Source of the DNA: Crateriforma conspicua
GTDB taxonomy: Bacteria > Planctomycetota > Planctomycetia > Pirellulales > Pirellulaceae
NCBI RefSeq assembly: GCF_007752935.1
Contig: NZ_CP036319.1
Coordinates: forward strand, 5,498,501-5,562,500
Direction: 5' to 3'
DNA: 64,000 nucleotides
Program-made: the position numbers and the translations under genes
Notes under the pieces: model-generated
Databases searched by the model: none
Seen by the model: only the letters and a program-made list of their open reading frames with translations
Told to the model about the DNA's origin: nothing
Part shown: positions 57,307 through 64,000 of the stretch, piece after piece
Numbering within the stretch: the stretch's first letter is position 1
Layout: each line of letters opens with the position of its first letter

Positions 57307-58899
57307 ATGCCAAAACGTCGCGTTCCCGTTCGTTGCGTCATCGCGTTGGCAACCGTGCTGGTTAGCCTGCCATGCCTAAGCCCCACGCTGCTTGCCGCCA
57401 AACCATCCCGCCCCAATTTCATCGTCATTGTTTGCGACGACATGGGGTTTTCCGATCTGGGTTGCTATGGCGGTGAAATTGACACGCCCAATCTGGACCG
57501 ACTGGCTTCGTCGGGCTTGCGTTTCGTTGATTTCCACAACAACGCCAAGTGTTCCGAAACGAGGGCGTCGCTGATGACCGGACTCTGGCATCAGCAGTCC
57601 AAAAATCTGAAGAAACCCGGCAACGCCACCATCGCTGAAGTCTTGAAGCCCGCCGGTTACCGGACACTGATGAGCGGCAAATGGCATCTGGCCGGCGAAC
57701 CGCCGGAACGCGGATTCGATCGATACTTTGGATTCCTGGGCGGTTGCATCAACTTCTTCACCGGCAACGATTGGGGCAGCGGTGAAAATCTGATGCGGCT
57801 GGACCGCAACGTCTTTGACGTTCCGGATGATTTCTATTCCACCGATGCGATTACCGACTATGCGATCGATTTTTTGAATGAAGGCGAATCCGACGATCGG
57901 CCCTTTTTCCTTTACTTGGCCCACAACGCACCCCATTTCCCATTACATGCACCGGAGGAAGACATCGCCAAGTACCGCGGGCGTTATCGCGTCGGCTGGG
58001 ATGAAATTCGTCGCCGTCGGTATCAACGATTACAGGAACTGGGGATCGCCGACGAAACATGGAATCTGTCGGATCGCGATTCCAAAGTCGAATCATGGGA
58101 TTCGCTGACCGCGAAAGAGCGTGAATTTTTGGAACCCATGATGGAGGTGTACGCGGCGATGGTGGACCGCTTGGACCAAAACATTGGTCGGCTGATCGAT
58201 CACTTGGAATCCACCGGCCAACTGAACAACACGTTGATCTTTTTCTTTTCCGACAACGGCGCGTGCCCTTACCAGCGACTGAAGGGTGACATGCTTGTTC
58301 CCGGTTCGGGCGACAGTGACATTGCTTATGACGCCCGCTGGGCCAACATGTGCAACACGCCGCTGCGGAACTACAAACAGTATGCCCACCATGGCGGCAC
58401 GCTGACGCCGATGATCGCGCACTGGCCCAATGGTATTCAAGACACGGGCGGCATGAACCATTTCCCGTCACACCTGGTCGACATCATGCCGACGTTGGTG
58501 GAACTAGCGGGTGCCACCTATCCGACGCAGCGAAACGGACAAGACGTCTTTCCGATGGAGGGCGTCTCGTTGGCCGCAACGCTGCAAGGCAAAGAAACAT
58601 CGAGGCAACGCAAGCCGATCTATTGGGAATTCGCCAACAACCATGCCGTCCGTGACGGCAATTGGAAATTGGTCGCTGAGCGCACCAAGGATTGGGAACT
58701 GTACGATATTTCGCGCGACCGATGCGAAACCAACAACATCATCGAACAGTACCCTGACGTTGCGAAACGTCTGGCGAAATCCTACGACCAGTGGGCCAAA
58801 CGAGTCGGTGCGAAAACGCACGCAAAGTGCCTGAATTCGTCCCCATCCAATCAGTCGCAATTATTCAATCTGGACAAACTGTTGCGTGATCCTCAATAG
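57307..58899 (+). CDS. Sulfatase with atypical active-site motif
   Basis: 530 residues from the ATG at 57307; the earlier frame from 57151 is non-coding in style. Signal peptide: VIALATVLVSLPCLSPTLLA, cleaved near LAAK. The fold is that of sulfatases: RPNFIVIVCDDMGFSDLGCY, YRTLMSGKWHLAGEPPERGF, PFFLYLAHNAPHFPLHAPEE and NTLIFFFSDNGACPYQRL. But the formylglycine site reads CSETRASLMTG, so the third position of C-x-P-x-R is Glu, not Pro or Ala. The usual Fe-S or copper formylglycine-generating enzyme may not modify it well. The ending SQLFNLDKLLRDP is family-like. Single gene. Confidence 0.88.
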   Translation: MPKRRVPVRCVIALATVLVSLPCLSPTLLAAKPSRPNFIVIVCDDMGFSDLGCYGGEIDTPNLDRLASSGLRFVDFHNNAKCSETRASLMTGLWHQQSKNLKKPGNATIAEVLKPAGYRTLMSGKWHLAGEPPERGFDRYFGFLGGCINFFTGNDWGSGENLMRLDRNVFDVPDDFYSTDAITDYAIDFLNEGESDDRPFFLYLAHNAPHFPLHAPEEDIAKYRGRYRVGWDEIRRRRYQRLQELGIADETWNLSDRDSKVESWDSLTAKEREFLEPMMEVYAAMVDRLDQNIGRLIDHLESTGQLNNTLIFFFSDNGACPYQRLKGDMLVPGSGDSDIAYDARWANMCNTPLRNYKQYAHHGGTLTPMIAHWPNGIQDTGGMNHFPSHLVDIMPTLVELAGATYPTQRNGQDVFPMEGVSLAATLQGKETSRQRKPIYWEFANNHAVRDGNWKLVAERTKDWELYDISRDRCETNNIIEQYPDVAKRLAKSYDQWAKRVGAKTHAKCLNSSPSNQSQLFNLDKLLRDPQ

Positions 58900-59209
58900 G
58901 CACATCGATTACCTATTCGGCAAAGTCCAGCCAGCCCGCACCTGTGGGCGCATTGTGATGCCCTGCCGGCAATGTCGCTTGATCCGGCCACTGGTTGGGC
59001 AGATATCGGTGATGCCACGATCCGATTGATTCCGATTTTCAAACCAGGCCGGATGTGAATTCGACAGGGACGTCGATTCTTTCGATGGCGTTGGTCTGAA
59101 TGGGCCCGTGCCGGATCGAAACGTTTGACCACCTTCACCAGCCCGCACTTTGCGGATGGGGGTGTTACCAGACTGGCAGACGCGGCTGTACTGAAAGGAA
59201 TCGGGATCG
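58900..59209. other. Intergenic region ahead of the metal locus (no supported gene)
   Basis: 310 bp. The only feature supported is AAGGA 13 bases ahead of the outer-membrane-protein ATG at 59210, plus a GGGATCG nearer to it. No RNA, repeat or gene was recognised. Confidence 0.4.
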
Positions 59210-60727
59210 ATGACCGCACGAAATCGACGTTTGGCACTCGCAACGCTATTGGCTTGCAGCCTGAACGGCTGCAACGGCACTCTGCGCGAACGACAACCAC
59301 CGTCCGTCGTTGCCGGTATTTCACAGCCACCGGTCGCATCATCGGCCGCTCCCCAGCAAACGCAACCAATATCAAATCCCACGGCAGTTCAAACGGTCGA
59401 TTTCGAATCCGAAATCCCATCGGCGTTTCCTCAATCGCCTTTGAAAGATGCACCGGATACGACTGTTGGCAACGTGCAACCTGTCATCGTTTCTGATCCG
59501 CTGGCCATTGCACCGGTCGCCTCGGGGGATCTGCAAACAGCAGTTGCCTTTGATGCCTCTTCGCCGCCCACACTTTCCTTGGTGGACGTCGAAGCGATGG
59601 CCATGTCGCATCCGGCAATTGCCGCCGCAGATGCGGCCGTCCGTCAGGCGCAGGGCCGCGCCTACCAGGCCTGTCTTTCGCCCAATCCGACGCTGCAGTA
59701 CCAAGCCGACGAGGTCGGTAACGAAGGTAGCGCCGGCTTGCACAGCGTTGGCGTATCCCAGTCCATCGTGACCGCCAACAAACTGGCATTGGCCAACCAA
59801 ACCCTGCGTCAAGTCGTCCAACAGCGGGTCGCGGATCGCGAAAGAACTCGGCTGCAAGTTTTGACCCGTGTTCGCACGGCTTACTGGAATGCTTTAGCCG
59901 CGCAGAAACAAGCGGAATTAACCGACCAGATTGTGGACTTGGCCGAACAGTCGCTGCAGTCGGTTCAAGACCTGTTGGATGCCGAAGAGGTATCCAAAAT
60001 CGCACTGTTGCAGGCGCGAGTCGAGTTAGAAAACGCACGTATCGAAGCCGAAAACGCGAAGGTTCGAGCCGACGTCGCACGGCGGGCTCTGGCGGCGGCT
60101 TCGGGCAACGATTCGATCGGTTCGTCGCATCTGGTCGGTACGTTGGGTGAAGGGCTGACCGACCGCCCGTGGGACCGTTGGTTGCAAACGATCGAAGCCA
60201 CCAGCCCGGAATTGGCTGCCGCGGGCAGCGAACTGGAACGTGCCCGTTGGGCGCTTCGTTTGGCTTGTGCCCAGGTGACGCCCAACATTACCGGACAAAT
60301 CGGCGTCGGCGTGGACACGGGATCGGATGACACCTTCGCCAGGTTTGGCATCAGCGTTCCCTTGCCGATCCACAACCGAAATCAAGGAAATATTCGTGCA
60401 GCCCGGGCAGCCATTACGGCCGCCGGCGCATCCATCGACGCGACGCGTTTGGACTTGGCATCACGACTGTCACAAAGCATCACCGATTATCAAACGGCGC
60501 TTCAAAGGTACCACCGGCTAAATAGCCAAATTCTGACTGACGCCGAAGAAACCTTTGAATTGTCGCGGCAAGCATTCCAAGCTGGTGAGACCAATTTCCT
60601 GCAACTGTTAACCGCTCAGCGAACACTGTTTGCGGCAAGATTGAATGTACTGGACGCGGCCAAACAGGCCCACGTGGCCGCCGCGGCGATCGATGGGCTG
60701 TTGGTATCCGTCGATTCGCCGAACTAA
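59210..60727 (+). CDS. TolC/CzcC-family outer-membrane lipoprotein
   Basis: 505 residues. The start MTARNRRLALATLLACSLNG with CNGTL has a lipobox (LNGC). Residues ~25-110 are Pro/Gln/Thr-rich and flexible. The rest follows the TolC/CzcC pattern of two long helical repeats with short strands: LVDVEAMAMSHPAIAAADAA, RVRTAYWNALAAQKQAELTD, SKIALLQARVELENARIEAE, then TGQIGVGVDTGSDDTFARF and SVPLPIHNRNQGNIRAARAA. It should form the outer-membrane duct of an efflux system for metals or drugs. No RND pump (CzcA) or periplasmic adaptor (CzcB) is in the window. It is convergent with the DUF1559 gene. Confidence 0.88.
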   Translation: MTARNRRLALATLLACSLNGCNGTLRERQPPSVVAGISQPPVASSAAPQQTQPISNPTAVQTVDFESEIPSAFPQSPLKDAPDTTVGNVQPVIVSDPLAIAPVASGDLQTAVAFDASSPPTLSLVDVEAMAMSHPAIAAADAAVRQAQGRAYQACLSPNPTLQYQADEVGNEGSAGLHSVGVSQSIVTANKLALANQTLRQVVQQRVADRERTRLQVLTRVRTAYWNALAAQKQAELTDQIVDLAEQSLQSVQDLLDAEEVSKIALLQARVELENARIEAENAKVRADVARRALAAASGNDSIGSSHLVGTLGEGLTDRPWDRWLQTIEATSPELAAAGSELERARWALRLACAQVTPNITGQIGVGVDTGSDDTFARFGISVPLPIHNRNQGNIRAARAAITAAGASIDATRLDLASRLSQSITDYQTALQRYHRLNSQILTDAEETFELSRQAFQAGETNFLQLLTAQRTLFAARLNVLDAAKQAHVAAAAIDGLLVSVDSPN

Positions 60728-60740
60728 ACTTGGCGTCGAC

Positions 60741-61733
60741 TTAAAAATCATCGCCGCCGATGACTTCCTTGTTGTTGCGTGTCGCCAGCGCTTTATAGAT
60801 GTCCAAATCGATAAACTTGGTCAACATTCGAACCGAACCGTCGGACAGAATGAACTGGGCACCGCCAGGGTGATAGCTACCAAAATCTTCGAAGTGTCCC
60901 ACCGGATCATTGGGGACATGGTCGGCGGCCCCCACGATTCGGGCGGCTGGTTCGTTGGCATCGTGAATGACGCCATGCCAAATCGAACCGCCCAGTCGCC
61001 CGCTACGTTCGCCCACCATGATGGTCTGGCTCAATCCGTCGTAGATGTCACGGAAACGCAGCTGACTGTTTCCATAGAACAGTCCGTCCCCGTCATACAG
61101 ATCGTCGTGAATATCTGTCGTACCATAGACGCCAACATAATTGCTCTTGGCGACATCAAACAGGAAATGGGGGCCTAAGTCGACGTTCACGCCGTCTTCG
61201 TGATCATGTGCATGATCCTCGTCGTGGTCATCATCTTCGTGCCCATCTTCGTCATCATGATCGTCGTGCTCGTGTTCTTCGCCTTCGGCAATGGCGAACA
61301 ACAGGCTTAAGGTGTCACTGGGACAAACAAACGATGGAATCGAGCTGGTACGAACGGCCGCATGCTCATCTTCTTCGATCGGTAGTGAAAAATTGACTCG
61401 GTCATAGGCCGAGACTTGTTCCATCTGCGGCAAGATCGCAGCCGCCCACCCCCATCCCGGTTCATGATGGTCGTCGTCGGCGGCAATCCAACCGCTGGGC
61501 AGTCGCCGGTACGCACTGTGGTAGTTGTGGAGCGCAATTCCGATCTGCCGCAAGTTATTTTGGCAGGACATCCGCCGCGCTGATTCGCGTGCGGCTTGAA
61601 CTGCGGGCAGCAATAGGCCAACCAGGACGCCGATGACCGCGATCACCACCAGCAATTCGACCAAGGTAAATGCGTTTCGATTCGATGACGAATCTGTTTT
61701 GTTGCGGCGGGTCACGCCAGAGAAGAGATTCAT
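60741..61733 (-). CDS. DUF1559 pseudopilin-like protein with a His/Asp-rich insert
   Basis: 330 residues from the ATG at 61733. A type IV prepilin-like N-terminus is visible: NAFTLVELLVVIAVIGVLVG and LLLPAVQAARES, with the prepilin-peptidase site before FTLVE. The DUF1559 body follows: MSCQNNLRQIGIALHNYHSA YRRLPSGW-type sequence, and the C-terminal HPGGAQFILSDGSVRMLTKF is diagnostic. Between about residues 150 and 181 lies EEHEHDDHDDEDGHEDDDHD plus EDHAHDHEDG, an insert of alternating His and Asp/Glu that should bind divalent metal. Neighbours (outer-membrane efflux protein, CDF pump, Cys/His-rich small protein) suggest metal handling, but the role is inferred. Confidence 0.88.
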   Translation of the reverse strand: MNLFSGVTRRNKTDSSSNRNAFTLVELLVVIAVIGVLVGLLLPAVQAARESARRMSCQNNLRQIGIALHNYHSAYRRLPSGWIAADDDHHEPGWGWAAAILPQMEQVSAYDRVNFSLPIEEDEHAAVRTSSIPSFVCPSDTLSLLFAIAEGEEHEHDDHDDEDGHEDDDHDEDHAHDHEDGVNVDLGPHFLFDVAKSNYVGVYGTTDIHDDLYDGDGLFYGNSQLRFRDIYDGLSQTIMVGERSGRLGGSIWHGVIHDANEPAARIVGAADHVPNDPVGHFEDFGSYHPGGAQFILSDGSVRMLTKFIDLDIYKALATRNNKEVIGGDDF

Positions 61734-61853
61734 GGTTCGGCAAGTGAAGTTCGATTTTCGTGGAATGAATTCCCCGGTCTCGTTGATCAATGATCCGTGC
61801 GGCGCAGCCGACGAACCTGTCCGATTGGACCAACGAGAAAGGAAACGATGAAA

Positions 61854-62300
61854 TCAAACTTTCGCTGGCGGCCCGCGGGGACGGGACGCCCCCCAACGCC
61901 AGACTTTCTGGCGTCGATCAGTAAACTCGCCCGACGCTTGAGCAGCGACCACTCCCTGGATTGCCGATATCGATTGTTCGTGCGAGCCCGACATGCCACG
62001 CACCACACAAAGCGCGCACAGGCCGTGACAACCATCTTCCGCCGTCGCCACCCGCCAATACGACCGATCCTGACCTGAGAGAGCTGACGGTGATGAATCG
62101 TCGCATCCGACCGTGCCGTGTTCGCACCCACAGCCCGATTCGTCGACCGCGTCGTCAGAGCAAACCGTGTGGAGAACACACTTGCCGTGCCCGTGATGGT
62201 GCGCCGCAGGCATCAGCCATCCACCCACCAAATAGGCGATCAAAGCGATTCGGCGGGTCCAGGTGTGCAAGAAAAGATCCGGTCGGATGGTCGGGGGCAA
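61854..62300 (-). CDS. Small exported Cys/His-rich protein of a metal locus
   Basis: 148 residues from a TTG at 62300; no in-frame ATG lies ahead of the hydrophobic part. Hydrophobic segment IALIAYLVGGWLMPAA, then AHHHGHGKCVLHTVC, CGCEHGTVGC and a CHGLCALCVV motif. Eight Cys and several His lie in the first ~110 residues. The end reads WRWGASRPRGPP followed by AKV, a tail seen in small cupredoxin-like and DUF2946-type exported proteins near metal efflux genes. Likely function: periplasmic binding of Cu, Zn, Ni or Co. It sits between the DUF1559 gene (same strand) and the CDF gene (divergent). Confidence 0.65.
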   Translation of the reverse strand: MPPTIRPDLFLHTWTRRIALIAYLVGGWLMPAAHHHGHGKCVLHTVCSDDAVDESGCGCEHGTVGCDDSSPSALSGQDRSYWRVATAEDGCHGLCALCVVRGMSGSHEQSISAIQGVVAAQASGEFTDRRQKVWRWGASRPRGPPAKV

Positions 62301-62584
62301 ATGTGACGGAACTGGTAAACCAGCCAGGCCTGGATTAGGACGCGTAGAGGGCCACGCTTCCTACGCCCCAGAAAGCCCTAAAGGATCGGAGAAAAGATGG
62401 AAAAAACACGCTCACCGCCAACTTTGCTAGTGTTGGACCTGTCGACAAGGCGATTTTTACCGACAACGTCGAATAAAATCGTTTTTTGCGTCTGGAGTGT
62501 GCCTGTCTGCGTCAGACGGCCCGCCAAACTTTGCTCCAACGAGCCCAATTCACACGACGCCCCGTCTTCCCCAGCAGGGAATCA

Positions 62585-63649
62585 ATGCCGGCAAACCACA
62601 GCCACGATTGCCAAGATTGCGGGCACGGTGCGGTCCCCCATCATCACGGGCTGACCAGCGGCAATGCCTACGATTCCATTCCCGACAGCCGTTTGCTGTG
62701 GACCGTCGCGCTCAATCAGTTGTTGACGGTCGCCCAAGTGATCGCCGGCATTTGGTCGGGCAGCGTCGCCCTATTATCCGATGCGGCCCACAACTTCAGC
62801 GATGCCAATGCATTGCTGATCGCCTACATCGCACGCCGGATCTCACGTCGAAAAGCAAGTTCGCAGTTCACGTTCGGCTATCGCCGGGCCGAACTGATCG
62901 GTGCGACCATCAACCTGACACTGCTGGCAACTGTCGGCTGCTTTCTGATCTATGAGGCCGCCCACCGTCTGCTCGATCCGCAACCGGTGATCGGTTGGTT
63001 GATGGGGGCCGCTGCCGCGATCGCATTGTTGATCGACATCGCGACGGCCGGCTTGCTGTGGGCGATGAGCAAGGGATCGCTTAACGTTCGCGCCGCCTTC
63101 GTTCATAACCTTGTCGACGCGGCGGGTTCCGCCGTCGTCTTGATCGGCGCGGTGGTGATCACTTTGACGGACTGGACGTGGGTGGATTCCGCGTTAACGT
63201 TCGGATTGGCGATTTACATCCTGTATCAAGTCTGGGCCATGCTGCCACAAGCCATTCGCATTTTGATGGAAGGCACACCACCGGACTTGGATGTGGACGA
63301 ATTGATTCGCGTCGCTGTCGGAATGCCGGATGTCGTCGGCATGCACCATTTGCACGTTTGGGAACTGGACGAAGATCACCGGGCATTGGAAGCCCACGTC
63401 TTAATCCGTTCTGATGATCTTGGTCGAATGGAAGACATCAAACACCAACTGAAACATCGTTTACACGAAGCGTTTGGCATCCAGCATTCCACCTTGGAAT
63501 TTGAAGTCAGCCGAGACAATCAAACAGACCATTGCATCGGAGCCGTCCACGAAGGGGCGGAACGCTGTTGGAGCCCCGATTTGTCACCAGTCGGCGAAGC
63601 GTCCACGCCAGTCAGCCAAGCGTCGATGCGTGACAAGCATCACGAATGA
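62585..63649 (+). CDS. Cation diffusion facilitator (CDF) metal efflux transporter
   Basis: 354 residues from the ATG at 62585, backed by AGGGA; the frame is open from 62486 but that part is not needed. A His/Cys-rich N-terminus (NHSHDCQDCGHGAVPHHHG) is followed by six membrane helices. Metal-binding HxxxD motifs are seen in LLSDAAHNFSDANALLIAYI (helix 2) and AAFVHNLVDAAGSAVVLIG (helix 5). The cytoplasmic ferredoxin-like C-terminal domain contains VGMHHLHVWELDEDHRALEA. It exports Zn2+, Co2+, Cd2+ or similar using the proton gradient (CzcD/ZitB-type). Divergent from the Cys/His-rich protein. Confidence 0.92.
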   Translation: MPANHSHDCQDCGHGAVPHHHGLTSGNAYDSIPDSRLLWTVALNQLLTVAQVIAGIWSGSVALLSDAAHNFSDANALLIAYIARRISRRKASSQFTFGYRRAELIGATINLTLLATVGCFLIYEAAHRLLDPQPVIGWLMGAAAAIALLIDIATAGLLWAMSKGSLNVRAAFVHNLVDAAGSAVVLIGAVVITLTDWTWVDSALTFGLAIYILYQVWAMLPQAIRILMEGTPPDLDVDELIRVAVGMPDVVGMHHLHVWELDEDHRALEAHVLIRSDDLGRMEDIKHQLKHRLHEAFGIQHSTLEFEVSRDNQTDHCIGAVHEGAERCWSPDLSPVGEASTPVSQASMRDKHHE

Positions 63650-63704
63650 TTCTTACTAGCGTTTGATCACTGAACATCATCGACGAAGCCACATCGAATG
63701 GGCG

Positions 63705-64000
63705 TTACTGGCCATCGATCCCAATGGGTTCGGCCCAATGCACCGAATGCCCGGACGTGTCGTTGTCTGATTCGTCGATCGGCAATTCCAGCGTCGCATC
63801 GCTCGAAGGCGGCAGCGGATCCCGCGGATCCAGGATTTCAGTTTGCGGCTCCGGTGTTTCCCGCATCGGAGTCGTTTCAACGGATGCGTCATCCACCGTT
63901 TCGGAGTCCTGCAATTCTGCGGCCTGCGTGTTCGACGTCGGTGAATCGACCAGATTCAAGTCGTCACCAAGTGTTTGGACGTCAGCGGTGTCGCTGATCA
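63705..64000 (-). CDS. Acidic low-complexity C-terminus of a protein (partial)
   Basis: The minus-strand frame ending at 63705 is open to the window edge with no stop for 98 codons, so only the C-terminal part is seen. It is rich in Asp, Glu, Thr, Ser and Pro (SETVDDASVETTPMRETPEP and DPRDPLPPSSDATLELPIDE) and looks disordered. No motif is recognised; the functional part must lie to the right. It is convergent with the CDF gene, 55 bp apart. Confidence 0.55.
   Translation of the reverse strand, partial: ISDTADVQTLGDDLNLVDSPTSNTQAAELQDSETVDDASVETTPMRETPEPQTEILDPRDPLPPSSDATLELPIDESDNDTSGHSVHWAEPIGIDGQ

Noticed and set aside
58893-59453. 186-codon minus-strand frame between the second sulfatase and the outer-membrane protein
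   Set aside because: It overlaps the start of the real plus-strand gene and has no motif or ribosome binding site.

Overview
The window looks like chromosome from a Planctomycetota member of the Pirellulales (Rhodopirellula/Blastopirellula type). This is inferred from gene content and style. There are two arylsulfatases, two DUF1080 proteins, one DUF1571 protein, one DUF1559 pseudopilin-like protein, two Hanks-type kinases, many secreted or lipidated proteins of unknown function, GC-rich codon use, and several GTG or TTG starts. I see no rRNA, tRNA, CRISPR array, insertion sequence or phage module. Strand switches are frequent and most transcription units hold one to four genes.

Layout. 0-9.6 kb: a partial secreted protein, a kinase/inositol-phosphatase pair, a flavin reductase, a DUF1571 protein, HemQ (haem synthesis), a MOP-type flippase, a DUF1080 protein and a one-haem c-type protein. 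9.8-18 kb: a large transmembrane kinase, a divergent sulfatase, a membrane-anchored coiled-coil protein and a second DUF1080 protein. 18-22.9 kb: thiL, an aldehyde dehydrogenase overlapping a DUF58 gene, and a small membrane protein. 23-30.4 kb: a LysR regulator upstream of gltB and gltD, closed by a strong terminator. 30.7-42.4 kb: lipoproteins, a PQQ-type propeller protein, a degenerate LarA-like protein coupled to a Nudix hydrolase, HEAT-like proteins, a double ABC-2 permease, a secreted monooxygenase-fold protein and clpS. 42.6-48 kb: an M20 peptidase, serS and two divergent orphan response regulators. 48-52 kb: four overlapping ABC-transporter genes (ATPase-permease-ATPase-permease). 52.4-57.1 kb: an Mla-type lipid transport operon (MlaE, MlaF, MlaD) whose last gene is a class III nucleotide cyclase. 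57.3-58.9 kb: a second sulfatase with an unusual active-site motif. 59.2-63.6 kb: a probable metal-homeostasis locus with a CzcC-like outer-membrane protein, a His/Asp-rich DUF1559 protein, a small Cys/His-rich exported protein and a CDF efflux pump. The right edge cuts an acidic protein.

The two most interesting regions are the Mla-cyclase operon and the metal locus. In the first, overlapping genes tie envelope lipid transport to a membrane cyclase. In the second, a pseudopilin-like protein carries a metal-binding-type insert. All functions are read from motifs and family resemblance; no database search was possible. Where the longest frame carries an unlikely N-terminal extension, a later start was chosen and explained.
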